A stretch of 64,000 bases of DNA. Origin: Teichococcus aerophilus (GTDB lineage: Bacteria > Pseudomonadota > Alphaproteobacteria > Acetobacterales > Acetobacteraceae). Below, in pieces: positions 32,304 through 41,982 of this stretch (position 1 is the stretch's first letter; each line of letters starts with the position of its first letter). Location: contig NZ_JACTVA010000025.1 of assembly GCF_014490485.1 (NCBI RefSeq), positions 1 to 64,000 of the forward strand, written 5' to 3'. The position numbers were made by a program, and so were the translations under genes. The notes under the pieces are model-generated. The model saw nothing but the letters and a program-made list of their open reading frames with translations, was not told the DNA's origin and did no database searches.

Positions 32304-33887
32304 TCAGGCCGGGCGCACGTTCCAGAAGGTGGCGGTGCCGCGGCCGATGCCGGTGATGGCCTTGCGATAGGCGGTCGGCTGCTTGTACTGGCCGAGCGGG
32401 TAGTAGGGCACTTCCTCGAACGAGAGGCGCTGGATCTCGGCGCAAATGGCCTGCTGCTCCTGCACCGTCGTGGCTTCCAGCCATGTCTGGCGCAGCGCCT
32501 CGGTGCGCGGGCTTTCGGACCAGCCGGGGTAGCTGGCATTGCCACGCAGGGTCAGGTGCGCCGCCGGGTTCAGCCAGTCCATGCCTTGCCAGTTGGCGAC
32601 GAAGGCGCTCCAGCCACCATCCTCCACCGGGGTCTTGCGATTGCGGCGCGTCAGCACGGAGCCGAAGTCGATGCCGACATACTCGACGTTCATGCCGGCC
32701 TGCTGCAGCGTGCCGAAGGCGACGTCGCCCAGCGGCTTCTGCGCCAGGGAGTCCGCCGGGATCAGCACCACAACCTTCTCGCCGTTGTAGCCGGCGGCGG
32801 CCAGGTCGCGCTTCACCTTGGCGAAATCGCGCGGGCCACGGAAGATGTCGAGGCCGACATCACTGGCCATCGGCGTGTTCGGGCAGAAGAAGCCGATGGG
32901 GGTGTGCTGGAACTCGGCATCGTCGCCGGCCACCGCGGTCATGAAGTCCCGCTGGTCGATGGCGCCGAGCAGCGCGCGGCGGATGGCGGGGTTGTTGAAG
33001 GGCGGCTGCAGATGGTTGACGCGCATCAGGCAGGTAAAGCCCAGCGGGTCCAGCACATCGACGGAAATGTTGCGGTTGCGGCGGAGCAGCGGCAGCAGGT
33101 CATGCGGGGTGGTTTCCTGCCAGTCCTGCTCGCCCGATTGCAGGGCGGCGGCGCCTGTCGCGGCATCCGGCATCGTGGTCCACTCGACGCGGTCGTAGTG
33201 CACGACCTTGGGGCCGGAGGTCCAGTCGCTGACGCCGTTCTCGCGCGGCTTGTAGCCTTCGAAGCGCTGGTAGACGTTGCGGGCACCCGGCACGCGCTCA
33301 TTGGCCACGAAGCGGAACGGGCCGCTGCCGATCACCTCTGGCATTACCTTGAACGGATCGGTATTGGCCAGCCGCTCCGGCATCATGAAGCAGGCGGGCA
33401 CGGCGGCCTTGCCGAGTGCCTGCGGCAGCAGCGGGAAGGGGCGCTTCAGGCGGAAGCGGATGGTGCGATCGTTAGGGGCGGAGAGCTCGTCCGTCGCGGC
33501 CATCAGCGCATCGCCGAACGGGTCGCGCTTCGACCAGCGGCGGATGGAGGCGACGCAGTCGCGCGCCGTGACCTTCTCGCCATCGTGCCAGGTGAGGCCT
33601 TCGCGCAACGTCAGGTCCCAGCGGCGGCCGTCATCTTCAACGCGATGGCCCTCGACCATCTGCGGCGTGGCTTCCAGCTTGCTGTTCATGCCGTACAGCG
33701 TGTCGAACACCATGAAGCCGTGGTTCCGCGACACCTGCGCGGTGGAATAGATCGGGTCCACGAAGGCGAGGTCGATGACCGGCACGAAGCGCAGCGTGGT
33801 GGCGGAGGCGGCACGGGCGGAACGCGGTGCGGCGAGGCCGGCCAGCGGCGCAGCTGCGGCGGCCTGCAACAGGGAGCGACGGAGCAT
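32304..33887 (-). CDS. ABC transporter substrate-binding protein (SBP family 5)
   Basis: A 527-residue periplasmic protein with signal peptide MLRRSLLQAAAAAPLAGLAAPRSARA. The body has family-5 features (VEDDGRRWDLTLREGLTWHDGEKVTARDC, GSGPFRFVANERV, NNPAIRRALLGAIDQRDF). Compared with the two other orphans in the window its sequence is more distant. No permease or ATPase gene is next to it. It follows the carbamoylase operon on the same strand after a 191-bp gap that shows no convincing motif. Repeat copy 6 provides a probable terminator 15 bases past its stop codon. Confidence 0.88.
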   Translation of the reverse strand: MLRRSLLQAAAAAPLAGLAAPRSARAASATTLRFVPVIDLAFVDPIYSTAQVSRNHGFMVFDTLYGMNSKLEATPQMVEGHRVEDDGRRWDLTLREGLTWHDGEKVTARDCVASIRRWSKRDPFGDALMAATDELSAPNDRTIRFRLKRPFPLLPQALGKAAVPACFMMPERLANTDPFKVMPEVIGSGPFRFVANERVPGARNVYQRFEGYKPRENGVSDWTSGPKVVHYDRVEWTTMPDAATGAAALQSGEQDWQETTPHDLLPLLRRNRNISVDVLDPLGFTCLMRVNHLQPPFNNPAIRRALLGAIDQRDFMTAVAGDDAEFQHTPIGFFCPNTPMASDVGLDIFRGPRDFAKVKRDLAAAGYNGEKVVVLIPADSLAQKPLGDVAFGTLQQAGMNVEYVGIDFGSVLTRRNRKTPVEDGGWSAFVANWQGMDWLNPAAHLTLRGNASYPGWSESPRTEALRQTWLEATTVQEQQAICAEIQRLSFEEVPYYPLGQYKQPTAYRKAITGIGRGTATFWNVRPA

Positions 33888-34078
33888 AGGGAGCTTCTCC
33901 AGGCTGGAGCACGATCGTCGCCGGCTGCATCAACCGGGGACAGGGATCGCGCGAACGGACAAAGTGTGGGGCAAGGCCGCCGCATCTTCTGGCGGCGGAC
34001 TGGCCCTAGGGCGTGACGATCACTGGCGGCCACGCGGAGCGACCACGCGGGTGGACGGGGCGCGCTGGCATGACACGG

Positions 34079-35095
34079 TCAGGATTGGCCGGGCGTGGCG
34101 GATGCGACGCGCAGCAGCAGCTTGCCGGCACGGCCGCCGGCTTCCATGGCGCGATGCGCCTCGGCGGCATCGGCCAGGGCGAAGGAACGGTCGATGACCG
34201 GGCGCACGGCGCCGCTGGCCACATGCGGCCAGAGTAGCCTGCGCACGCCGGCCATGATGCGCGCCTTGGCGGCGGGCGAGCGGTCGCTGAGCGAGGTGGA
34301 GCACAGGCTGCCGCGCTTCTTCATCAGTGCCGCCAGGTTGATCTCTGCCACCCGGCCGCCTTGCAGGCCGATGGACATGATGCGGCCATCCAGCGCCAGG
34401 CACTCGATGTTCTGGGCAAGGTGGGAGGCGCCCATATTGTCCAGGATGACATCGGCGCCATGGCCATTGGTGGCGGCGAGGAAGGCAGCGGCGGCAGTCT
34501 CGTCGCGATAGTCGAAGCTGCGCTCGGCGCCGAGGGATTCGCAGAATGCGCGGCGGGTGGCGCTGGCGGTGCAGAAGACACGTGCGCCCAGCGCCCGGCC
34601 GAATTGCAGCGCCAGGCTGCCGATGCCACCGGCCCCGCCATGCACCAGCAGGATGCCGCCCGGCTGCAGCCCGCCGAGATCGAAGACATTGGACCAGATG
34701 GTGGCGGCGGCTTCCGGCATCGCGGCGGCATCGGCGAGGTCCAGGCCATCCGGTACCGCCAGCAACTGGGATTGGTGCGCCGTGGCGTATTCGGCATAGC
34801 CGCCCTTGCCGAGCAGCGCACAGACCCGCTGGCCGATCGCCCAGTCCGTGACGCCATCGCCAAGGGCGGCGATGGTGCCGGAGCATTCCAGCCCGAGGAC
34901 GCGCGGGCCGGACGACATGATGTAGGCACCCTGGCGCTGCCGCACATCGGCCAGGTTCAACGCCGTGGCGGCAACGCGGATCAGCACTTCGCCCGCCGCC
35001 GGTACCGGCACCGGCTGTTCGCCGAGGCGCAGCACCTCCGGCCCGCCTGTCCGGTCGAACAGGATGGCGCGCATGGCGGCGGGCGACGGGCTCAT
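34079..35095 (-). CDS. NAD(P)H:quinone oxidoreductase-like MDR protein
   Basis: A 338-residue zinc-independent medium-chain dehydrogenase/reductase. The N-terminal catalytic fold has ALNLADVRQRQGAY and LGLECSGTIAALGDGV; the nucleotide-binding motif is LVHGGAGGIGSLALQFGRALGA (about residue 150), and no structural or catalytic zinc Cys cluster is seen. It matches the QOR/PIG3 group that reduces quinones or enones with NADPH. It is the last gene of the carbamoylase/transporter operon and overlaps the upstream binding-protein gene by four bases (ATGA). Confidence 0.87.
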   Translation of the reverse strand: MSPSPAAMRAILFDRTGGPEVLRLGEQPVPVPAAGEVLIRVAATALNLADVRQRQGAYIMSSGPRVLGLECSGTIAALGDGVTDWAIGQRVCALLGKGGYAEYATAHQSQLLAVPDGLDLADAAAMPEAAATIWSNVFDLGGLQPGGILLVHGGAGGIGSLALQFGRALGARVFCTASATRRAFCESLGAERSFDYRDETAAAAFLAATNGHGADVILDNMGASHLAQNIECLALDGRIMSIGLQGGRVAEINLAALMKKRGSLCSTSLSDRSPAAKARIMAGVRRLLWPHVASGAVRPVIDRSFALADAAEAHRAMEAGGRAGKLLLRVASATPGQS

Positions 35096-35937
35096 TCGCC
35101 GGCGTCGATCGTGACGGTGGCCAGGGCCTGGTGCTCCAGGCCATGCTTCTTCAGGATCTCCGCATAGGTGCCGTTGGCGATCAGCCGCGTGAGTCCAGCG
35201 GCAACCGCGTCACGCAGGGGCGCCTGCGCCTTGTCGAAGGAGAAGCCGAACAGGCCGCGGGTCAGCGGCGTGCCGACGGCGGCGTAGGTGCCCGGTTCCT
35301 GCTGCGACAGGTAGACGACGAACTCGGCGCCCAGCACGGCGCCATCGGCCCGGCCCTGGCGCAGGTCGGTGCGGGTGGCGGTCGCGCCCTCGCTCGGGAT
35401 CACGCGGATGGGCGGCTTGCCGGCGGCGACGCAGTTGGCATTGCTCCACTCCTCCACCTGGCGCGGGTAGTTGGTGGTGCGGGGGGCGGAGACGCTGCGG
35501 CCGCAGAAGTCGGCGGCCTGGGTGGCGCCGCGCTGCTGCGCCACGGTGGTGAAGATCTGCGCGCCGGTGCTGGCATAGTTGACGAAGGTCAGGCGGTCCC
35601 GCCGCGCCGGCGTATCCGTCATGGAGGTACCGTTGAACTCGACCCGGCCGGTGGTGACGGCGGGGATGAGCTGCGCGAAGGCCATTTCCTCGTAGCGGAA
35701 CTCGATGCCCATCTCCTTGGAGAGTGCGGCGAGCAGATCCGTGTTCACGCCACGGCGTTCATTGGTCGCCGGGTCCTTGTAGGACATCGGCGGGTAGGTG
35801 GTCTCCACCCCCACACGGACAAAGCCCTGCTGCCGGATAGCATCCGGCAGGGGCGCTGGCTGAGTCTGGGCGTTAGCGAAGGCAGGCGCCATGGCGGACA
35901 GGGCGGCGATGCCGGCAGCGAACAACACGGTCTTCAT
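35092..35937 (-). CDS. Amino-acid ABC transporter substrate-binding protein (SBP family 3), second of operon
   Basis: A 281-residue periplasmic protein with signal peptide (MKTVLFAAGIAALSAMAPAFANAQ) and family-3 fold (GFVRVGVETTYPPMSYKD; FNGTSMTDTPARRDRLTFVNY; ANGTYAEILKKHGL). Two Cys (about 150 and 174) could form a disulfide. The operon has a second family-3 binding protein (36842-37672) but only one permease and one ATPase, so the two probably feed a single channel with different ligands. It follows the deacetylase gene after 30 bp. Confidence 0.88.
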   Translation of the reverse strand: MKTVLFAAGIAALSAMAPAFANAQTQPAPLPDAIRQQGFVRVGVETTYPPMSYKDPATNERRGVNTDLLAALSKEMGIEFRYEEMAFAQLIPAVTTGRVEFNGTSMTDTPARRDRLTFVNYASTGAQIFTTVAQQRGATQAADFCGRSVSAPRTTNYPRQVEEWSNANCVAAGKPPIRVIPSEGATATRTDLRQGRADGAVLGAEFVVYLSQQEPGTYAAVGTPLTRGLFGFSFDKAQAPLRDAVAAGLTRLIANGTYAEILKKHGLEHQALATVTIDAGE

Positions 35938-35967
35938 GAAGCCTACCTTCTTCTCAGTTGAGCGGGT

Positions 35968-36855
35968 TCAGCCTGCGGCTTCGCAGGCGGCGAAATGCGC
36001 GGCGATCTGTTCACCCGTGGTGATCCAGACATCGCCGTAAGCGCGGGCGTGTTCGAGGAACTCGCGCAGCAGACGCAGGCGCATCGGGCGGCCGCTGCAT
36101 TGCGGGTGCAGCACGGTGGTGGCCATGGCGCCCCAGTCCCGCAGCTCGGCCAGCTCGTCGGTCCAGAGCGACAGCACCTGCTCGCGCGTCAGCAGCGTGT
36201 GACGGCTGTAGCGCTGGGAGAGGCCGAGCAGCCAGTCGTCGTAGCTGGCCGTCACTGGCAGCTCGATCAGCCCGGGGGTGTTGTCGGCCAGCAGGTGGCG
36301 ATATGGCCGCACGTCGTCGCGGAAGGAGGAGGTATAGGTCAGCCCGCGTGCCTTCAGCAGCACGCGCAGTTCCTCGCAGAACTCGCCGGAGGGCGCGCGG
36401 TAGCCCTTGGGCAAGACGCCCAGGCGGCGCTTCAGCGAATCCAGGCCGCGGTCTATCTCTTCCACCAGCATCGGGTCGCCCGGCATGGGCATGACGTGGT
36501 GGAAGCCGTGGTGGCCGATCTCGTGCCCGTCCTTGAGGATCGCCTCGCACATGGCGGGGTGCGCCTCGACCGACCAGCCGGTGATGAAGAAGGTGGCCTT
36601 CAGCTCCTGCTGCCGCAGCATCTCCAGCAGCTTGGCGGTGCCGACGCGTGCCTCGTAGCCACCGAAGGACATGGTGACGAGCTCGCCGTAGCGGGCAGGG
36701 TCCTTCGCTGTCCAGGCCGTCTCGGCATCGACGTCGAAGGAGAGGAACATCGCCGCCTTGTTGCCTGCCGGCCAGAGGTACTCGGGCGCCAGCGGCGCCC
36801 GGTTTGCGGGCAGCAGGGGAATGGCGTTCAGCCCGGCAGAATCAGCGGCCGCCAT
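35968..36855 (-). CDS. Polysaccharide-deacetylase/NodB-fold hydrolase (PuuE or HP0310-like)
   Basis: A 295-residue NodB-homology protein. The metal/catalytic motif 1 is FLSFDVDAETAW (Asp-x-Asp) and motif 2 is GHEIGHHGFHHVMPMP; GYRAPSGEF is motif 3. No signal peptide is visible, and relatives with this short cytoplasmic form include metal-dependent allantoinase PuuE and H. pylori HP0310, which act on C-N bonds of small molecules rather than on chitin. Beside an N-carbamoyl hydrolase this suggests hydrolysis of a cyclic ureide. The gene overlaps the upstream binding-protein gene by 14 bases. Confidence 0.82.
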   Translation of the reverse strand: MAAADSAGLNAIPLLPANRAPLAPEYLWPAGNKAAMFLSFDVDAETAWTAKDPARYGELVTMSFGGYEARVGTAKLLEMLRQQELKATFFITGWSVEAHPAMCEAILKDGHEIGHHGFHHVMPMPGDPMLVEEIDRGLDSLKRRLGVLPKGYRAPSGEFCEELRVLLKARGLTYTSSFRDDVRPYRHLLADNTPGLIELPVTASYDDWLLGLSQRYSRHTLLTREQVLSLWTDELAELRDWGAMATTVLHPQCSGRPMRLRLLREFLEHARAYGDVWITTGEQIAAHFAACEAAG

Positions 36856-37672
36856 TGATCTGCACCTCCGGGATGGCGGAGGGCGTCAGCTGCCACTTCT
36901 CCAGCAGGCGGGCATAGGTGCCGTCGGCGATCAGCGCGCGCATGCCATCGGCCAGGGCCTGCTGCAGCCCGGCCTCTTCCTTGCCGACGGCGATGCCCAT
37001 CAGCGTGAAGCGGACCGGCTCGCCGACCGGTGCGTAGGTGTTGGGCTCCAGGCCCATGATGTAGGGGAGGGTTTCGCCGCCCTGCATGGCGGCATCGATG
37101 CGGCCCTGGCGCAGCTGCGTCCGGGCGTCGGCGGAGCCTTCGGTTGGCACGTATTCGATGGCCGGGCGGCCCTTGGCGACGCATTCCGCATCGCTGAACG
37201 CCTTGATGTCGTTCGGCAGCGAGGTGCGGCGGCTGGCGCCGACGCGCTTGCCGCACAGGGCTTCCGGCGTGGCGAACTCGGCGGCGCGGCTGGCCTGGGT
37301 GAAGAATTGCGAGCCGCTGCGGAGGTAGTCGATGAAGGTCGCCGTTTCCTGCCGGCTCGCCAGGTCGCTCATGCCGGACATGACGATGTCGACGCGGCCG
37401 GTGCGGACGGAGGTCAGCATCTGCTCGAAATTGGTCTCCTGCCACTGCATCCGCACGCCCAGCTTGGCGGCCAGCGCGTTGCCCAGCTCGATATCGAAGC
37501 CGGTCAGCTCGTTGGTCTTGGGGTCGCGCAGTTCCAGCGGCGGGTAGTTCGGCACCACGGCGGCGATGATGGCGCCACGCGACGTGATGCGCGACGGCAG
37601 CTCGGCGGCGGCGACGGGTAGGGAGGCGGTGCCGGCCAGCAATGCGGCGGCCAGGGCGATGGTCTTCTTCAT
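36842..37672 (-). CDS. Amino-acid ABC transporter substrate-binding protein (SBP family 3), first of operon
   Basis: A 276-residue periplasmic protein: signal peptide MKKTIALAAALLAGTASLPVAAAE, then GAIIAAVVPNYPPLELRDPKTNELTGFDIELG, typical of polar amino-acid binding proteins, and MSGMSDLASRQETATFIDYL at the hinge. AGGA precedes the ATG at 37672. It lies 10 bp after the ATPase gene and with the permease and ATPase forms a complete importer, likely for an amino acid or its N-carbamoyl derivative. Confidence 0.9.
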   Translation of the reverse strand: MKKTIALAAALLAGTASLPVAAAELPSRITSRGAIIAAVVPNYPPLELRDPKTNELTGFDIELGNALAAKLGVRMQWQETNFEQMLTSVRTGRVDIVMSGMSDLASRQETATFIDYLRSGSQFFTQASRAAEFATPEALCGKRVGASRRTSLPNDIKAFSDAECVAKGRPAIEYVPTEGSADARTQLRQGRIDAAMQGGETLPYIMGLEPNTYAPVGEPVRFTLMGIAVGKEEAGLQQALADGMRALIADGTYARLLEKWQLTPSAIPEVQINGGR

Positions 37673-37682
37673 GGACGTGTCC

Positions 37683-38453
37683 TCAGGACAGAACGGCGGA
37701 GAGGAAGGCCTGGGTCCGCGCCTCGCGCGGGTTGCCCAGGACTTCACTTGCGGAACCGGATTCGACGATGCTGCCATGGTCCATGAAGACCACCCGGTCG
37801 GCGACTTCCTTGGCGAAGCCGAGCTCGTGCGTGACGACGATCATCGTCATGCCGGAGCGGGCGAGTTCCTTCATCACCGCCAGCACATCGCCCACCAGCT
37901 CGGGGTCCAGCGCGCTGGTCGGCTCGTCGAACAGCATCAGCTTCGGCTTCATCGCCAGGGCGCGGGCGATGGCGACGCGCTGCTGCTGGCCGCCGGAGAG
38001 ATTGGCGGGATAGGCATCGGCCTTGTGCGCCAGGCCCACGCGCTCCAGCAGCGTCCGGGCCTCGGCCTCGCATTCGCGGCGCGGGCGGCCCTGCACCTGC
38101 ACCGGGCCCTCGACGATGTTCTCCAGCGCCGTCATGTGCGGGAACAGGTTGAAGCGCTGGAACACCATGCCGGTGGAGAGGCGCTGGCGCGCGATCTCGG
38201 CCTCCGACAGCGGGTGCAGGCTGTGGCCCTGGATGCGGTGGCCGGTCAGCTCCCCATCCACCCAGATGGCGCCGCTATCGGTATGCACCAGTTGGTTGAT
38301 GCAGCGGAGCAGCGTGGTCTTGCCGGAGCCGGAGGCTCCGATGATGCACAGCACCTCGCCCGCCTGGACATCCAGCGACACGCCCTTCAGCGCATGGAAG
38401 CTGCCGAAATGCTTCTCGACATTGACGATGGAGACGAGAGGACGACCACTCAT
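37683..38453 (-). CDS. Amino-acid ABC transporter ATP-binding protein
   Basis: A 256-residue GlnQ/HisP-type ATPase. Walker A (GASGSGKTT), Q-loop ([16 protein letters not shown]), signature ([15 protein letters not shown]), Walker B ([14 protein letters not shown]) and switch His (VTHELGFA) are all present. The first codon overlaps the permease stop codon. It powers the importer of the carbamoylase operon. Confidence 0.92.
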   Translation of the reverse strand: MSGRPLVSIVNVEKHFGSFHALKGVSLDVQAGEVLCIIGASGSGKTTLLRCINQLVHTDSGAIWVDGELTGHRIQGHSLHPLSEAEIARQRLSTGMVFQRFNLFPHMTALENIVEGPVQVQGRPRRECEAEARTLLERVGLAHKADAYPANLSGGQQQRVAIARALAMKPKLMLFDEPTSALDPELVGDVLAVMKELARSGMTMIVVTHELGFAKEVADRVVFMDHGSIVESGSASEVLGNPREARTQAFLSAVLS

Positions 38454-39301
38454 CGGGAACCTCCGGCACCGCGCGAGAAGCGGCGTTCCAGCAGCATCTG
38501 CGCCGGCGTCAGGATGGAGACGATGACCAGGTACCAGATGGCGGCGACGATCAGCAGCTCGATCACGCGGGAATTGGCGTAGTAGATGTTCTGCGCGTTG
38601 TGCAGGATCTCGGCGAACTGGATGACGCTGGCCAGCGAGGTCAGCTTCACCATGCCGATGAACTCGTTGCCCAAAGGCGGGATGATGACGCGCATGGCCT
38701 GCGGGAAGACGATGCGGCGCAGCGCGGTCAGGCGCGTCATGCCGATGGACTTCGCCGCCTCATACTGCCCGGTATCGACCGAAAGCATGCCGGCGCGGAC
38801 GACTTCCGAGGTATAGGCGCCCTGGTTGATGCCGAGGCCGAGCAGCGCCGCCAGCATCGGCGTCATGACATCGACGGTCCGCAGCGAGTAGTCGCCCCAG
38901 CCTAGCTTCGGGAACACCAGCGCCAGGTTGAACCACAGCAGCAGCTGCAGGATGATGGGGGTGCCGCGGAACAGCCAGGTGTAGCCCATGGCGACGCCCT
39001 GCAGCACCGGGTTGGGCGACATCCGCATCACCGCCGTGCCGACGCCGAGCGTGATGCCCAGCGCCATGGCGGCGATGGACATCCAGATGGTGTTGACCAG
39101 GCCCTGCATGATGGCCGGCGCGGTCAGGAACTGGCCGACATAGGTCCACTCGATATCGCCGACGGCGAAGGCGCGGGCCAGGCCGGCCAGCAGCAGCGCG
39201 ATGAGCGCCACGGCGGCCCAGCGGCCCCAGTGCCGCTCCGGCACCAGGCGGTAGCCGGAGATATCCGGCAGCGCGCTGCGTGCCTGGACAGGTTGCGTCA
39301 T
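38450..39301 (-). CDS. Amino-acid ABC transporter permease
   Basis: A 283-residue inner-membrane permease of the HisMQ family. A longer-than-usual N-terminal cytoplasmic stretch leads to the first helix ([20 protein letters not shown]); the EAA loop is [30 protein letters not shown]. Only one permease gene is in the operon, so it probably forms a homodimer. The ATG at 39301 avoids a long out-of-frame-looking extension (to 39466) that overlaps the upstream carbamoylase gene. The intergenic gap to that gene is 46 bp. Confidence 0.9.
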   Translation of the reverse strand: MTQPVQARSALPDISGYRLVPERHWGRWAAVALIALLLAGLARAFAVGDIEWTYVGQFLTAPAIMQGLVNTIWMSIAAMALGITLGVGTAVMRMSPNPVLQGVAMGYTWLFRGTPIILQLLLWFNLALVFPKLGWGDYSLRTVDVMTPMLAALLGLGINQGAYTSEVVRAGMLSVDTGQYEAAKSIGMTRLTALRRIVFPQAMRVIIPPLGNEFIGMVKLTSLASVIQFAEILHNAQNIYYANSRVIELLIVAAIWYLVIVSILTPAQMLLERRFSRGAGGSR

Positions 39302-39347
39302 GGGCGCGGGGCCTCCTGTAGGGGGTCCGGGGTGTTCGGTACGGGTA

Positions 39348-40289
39348 TCAGGCCGGGGGCTGCGCGCCGACCTGGTCGACGATGCGGCGGTAGTGTTCCG
39401 GCCGGCGGTGCTGGGCGAAGTTGAACATCTTGTCCTTGCCCTGGCGCACGGCATCGAGGTCGGCATCCGCCACCACCACCTCGTCCTCCAGCGTCTTGGC
39501 TTGGCCGACGATGACGCCGTTCGGGTCGACGATGACGGAGCTGCCGATCAGGCCGGAGCCATCCTCGTTGCCGGCCTTGGCGACGCTGACCGCCCAGGTG
39601 GCGTTCATGTAGGCATTGGCCTGCACGGCGATGTTGGAGTGGAAGGTGCGGATTTCTTCGTTCTCGGTGGTGCCGCCATTCGGGTCGTAGGCCGCCGAGT
39701 TGTAGCCCATCACCATCAGCTCCACGTCCTGCAGGCCGTATTCGCGCCAGGCCTCGGGCCAGCGGCGGTCATTGCAGATCAGCATGCCCATGATGGGGCG
39801 GTGCCAGGATTCGGCGCCGCGGAAGGCGGGGAAACCGGTGTCGCCATACTCGAAGTAGCGCTTCTCCAGCTGCTGGAAGCGAGCGCCCTCGCGCGGCTCG
39901 ACGCTGCCCGGCAGGTGCACCTTGCGGTACTTGCCGAGGATGCTGCCGTCCGGACCCACGGTGATGGCGCTGTTGTAGTGCAGGCCTTCCGGCGTGCGTT
40001 CGGCATAGCCGACATAGAAGCCGATGCCGAGTTCACGGGCGCGGTCGAACAGCTCCTGCACCTGCGGGTTCGGCATGCTGGCTTCGTAGTAGGATTCCAG
40101 TTCCTCGCCGCTCAGCAGCCAGCGGGGGAAGAAGGTGGTGAAGGCCAGCTCGGGGAACACCACGAGCTGGGCGCCCTGGCTGGCGGCCTGTTCCAGCAGC
40201 GCGATCAGGCGGGCCAGCGTCACGTCCCGCGGCTCGGCCCGCTGGGTGGGGCCCATCTGGGCGGCGGCAAGGCGAAGGATACGGGGCAT
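39348..40289 (-). CDS. N-carbamoyl-D-amino-acid hydrolase-like nitrilase-superfamily enzyme
   Basis: A 313-residue cytoplasmic carbon-nitrogen hydrolase. The Glu-Lys-Cys triad is complete: E47 (VVFPELAF), K123 (KYRKVHLPG) and C172 (GMLICNDRRWPEAWR). The C-N-D-R-R-W-P-E context around Cys is characteristic of D-carbamoylases, which release the amino acid, CO2 and ammonia from N-carbamoyl amino acids in hydantoin/ureide breakdown. It is the first gene of an operon with an amino-acid importer and a NodB-fold hydrolase. The ATG at 40289 fits the family N-terminus (RILRLAAAQMGP). Confidence 0.88.
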   Translation of the reverse strand: MPRILRLAAAQMGPTQRAEPRDVTLARLIALLEQAASQGAQLVVFPELAFTTFFPRWLLSGEELESYYEASMPNPQVQELFDRARELGIGFYVGYAERTPEGLHYNSAITVGPDGSILGKYRKVHLPGSVEPREGARFQQLEKRYFEYGDTGFPAFRGAESWHRPIMGMLICNDRRWPEAWREYGLQDVELMVMGYNSAAYDPNGGTTENEEIRTFHSNIAVQANAYMNATWAVSVAKAGNEDGSGLIGSSVIVDPNGVIVGQAKTLEDEVVVADADLDAVRQGKDKMFNFAQHRRPEHYRRIVDQVGAQPPA

Positions 40290-40362
40290 GGCAGGCGTTC
40301 TCTTGCTTCTTGATGCGGCCGGGCACCGCCCGGCGCTGGCAACAATCGCATAATAAGAACGC

Positions 40363-40378
40363 AGTGCAATCATGCACT
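40363..40378. promoter_or_regulatory. Dyad between carbamoylase operon and pirin gene
   Basis: AGTGCA-ATCA-TGCACT is a perfect 6-bp inverted repeat. It lies in an AT-rich stretch about 75 bp upstream of the carbamoylase start and 165 bp upstream of the pirin gene. It is a candidate operator for a GntR- or MarR-like regulator not encoded nearby. Confidence 0.45.
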
Positions 40379-40542
40379 TGATATAAAATCGTCGCTTACC
40401 ATTCAGCCAGATTATAGTTCGACGTGCGGATGGCTGCCCATTGTGCAGCGCGGCAACCAACGCAGCGCCTAGCGGAAACCCTGGAAGCGCCCGGCCCCCA
40501 GGGCTTAATCTATCCGCCAGCACAGCAGCGCGGGAGATCGGC

Positions 40543-41487
40543 ATGAGCGTGGAACAGGACCCCGGCGCCTCCCTGGCGCTGCCAGCGGGCATCGATCACG
40601 TCATCATCCCCCGCGCCCATGATATCGGTGGCTTCGAGGTGCGGCGCGCCCTGCCGGCGCGTGAACGACAGATGGTCGGCCCATTCATCTTCTTTGATCA
40701 GATGGGTCCCGGCGAGTTCCTTTCCGGCCACGGGCTCGATGTCCGCCCGCATCCGCATATCGGGCTCTCCACCGTGACCTACCTGTTCGAGGGCGCCATC
40801 CAGCACCGGGACAGCCTGGGCTCCGACCAGCCGATCGTGCCGGGGGACGTCAACTGGATGACCGCCGGGCGCGGCATCGCGCATTCCGAGCGCACAGCCC
40901 AGGCACTGCGGCCGATTGGCGGCAAGCTCTCCGGCATCCAGTCCTGGGTCGCCCTGCCGAAGGCGGCGGAGGAAGATGCCCCGGCCTTCGTGCACCACGG
41001 TGCCGCCACCCTGCCGGTGTTGGAAGACGGCGGCGCCCGCGTGCGGTTGATCGCCGGCGAGGCCTTCGGTGCCCGGGCGCCCGTCGTCACGCATTCGCCC
41101 CTCTTCTACGCCGATGCCATCCTCGCCGCCGGAGCCGCCCTGCCGATTCCCGACGGGCATGACGAACGTGCCGCTTACGTGCTGGAAGGCGAGGTCAGCA
41201 TCGCCGGGGACCGCTTCACCGCCGGCCGCATGCTGGTCTTCCGCGCCGGGGACCACATGTCCCTGCTGGCCGGACCCCTGGGCGCCCGCCTGCTGCTGCT
41301 GGGCGGCGCCACCATGGACGGGCCGCGCCACATCTTCTGGAACTTCGTCTCCTCCTCGCGCGAACGGATCGAGCACGCCAAGGCCGACTGGAAAGCCGGG
41401 CGCTTCGACCGCGTGCCTGGCGACGACCAGGAATTCATCCCGCTGCCGGAAGAGCGCGTCCGCGTGCGGGCTGCGACGCGGGAGTAG
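40543..41487 (+). CDS. Pirin-family protein
   Basis: A 314-residue bicupin. The N-terminal pirin domain has the metal-binding set [24 protein letters not shown], with further His/Glu in GRGIAHSE, and the second cupin ends in the conserved [23 protein letters not shown] tail. Pirins act as quercetinases or as redox-sensitive metal proteins; the role here is unknown. It is a single gene divergent from the carbamoylase operon and followed after 43 bp by repeat copy 7. The ATG at 40543 is chosen over an upstream frame with no family similarity. Confidence 0.88.
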   Translation: MSVEQDPGASLALPAGIDHVIIPRAHDIGGFEVRRALPARERQMVGPFIFFDQMGPGEFLSGHGLDVRPHPHIGLSTVTYLFEGAIQHRDSLGSDQPIVPGDVNWMTAGRGIAHSERTAQALRPIGGKLSGIQSWVALPKAAEEDAPAFVHHGAATLPVLEDGGARVRLIAGEAFGARAPVVTHSPLFYADAILAAGAALPIPDGHDERAAYVLEGEVSIAGDRFTAGRMLVFRAGDHMSLLAGPLGARLLLLGGATMDGPRHIFWNFVSSSRERIEHAKADWKAGRFDRVPGDDQEFIPLPEERVRVRAATRE

Positions 41488-41530
41488 AGGTGCCTTGGAC
41501 GGCGCAGGGCTTGGGAGTTTTGGGTGTGGA

Positions 41531-41778
41531 GAAGGCCGGGGAAAGAATTCCCCGGACCCCTTCTTTTATTTCTGCGAGTTTGGCGTGGCGCTTCAGGACT
41601 GAGAGCGGACGCTGCTTGATGATTTTAATCATGGGCCACAGGGGCTGAACCGTCAGTCGCCGGAGGTCTACGACCTCCGGCACACCCAGCCTTCTCTCAG
41701 GCCCAACCTCTCAGCGGCCACACCCGGAAAAACTCGAAAAAAGAAGATGGGGTCCGGGGAATTCTTTCACCGGCCTTT
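41531..41778 (-). repeat. CTR intergenic repeat, copy 7 (standard interior, reversed)
   Basis: At the convergent junction of the pirin and beta-lactamase genes. The ends are as in other copies, but the interior is inverted relative to copies 1, 2, 4 and 8: the CAGGACTGAGAGCGGACGC block comes first and the core dyad (41659-41680) follows. The right hairpin has one substitution (TTTCACCGG). A further 204 bp without recognisable features separates it from the beta-lactamase stop codon. Confidence 0.85.
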
Positions 41779-41982
41779 CCCTTTCTCGACACTGCCCAGG
41801 CGCCCAACAAGGTTATCGTCCTGGATGACGAAGGCAGCCCTCGCTCAAGATGGCTCCTAAAGGCCATCGCGCGCCCTGTGCCAGTTCGTTCATCGGCACC
41901 CATAGGACGTGAGACGGCGGGGAGACGATGTCTGCCGTCGCTGCCAGTGGCGGCGCCTGGCCGGCAGATGCCGCCAAGCGCG

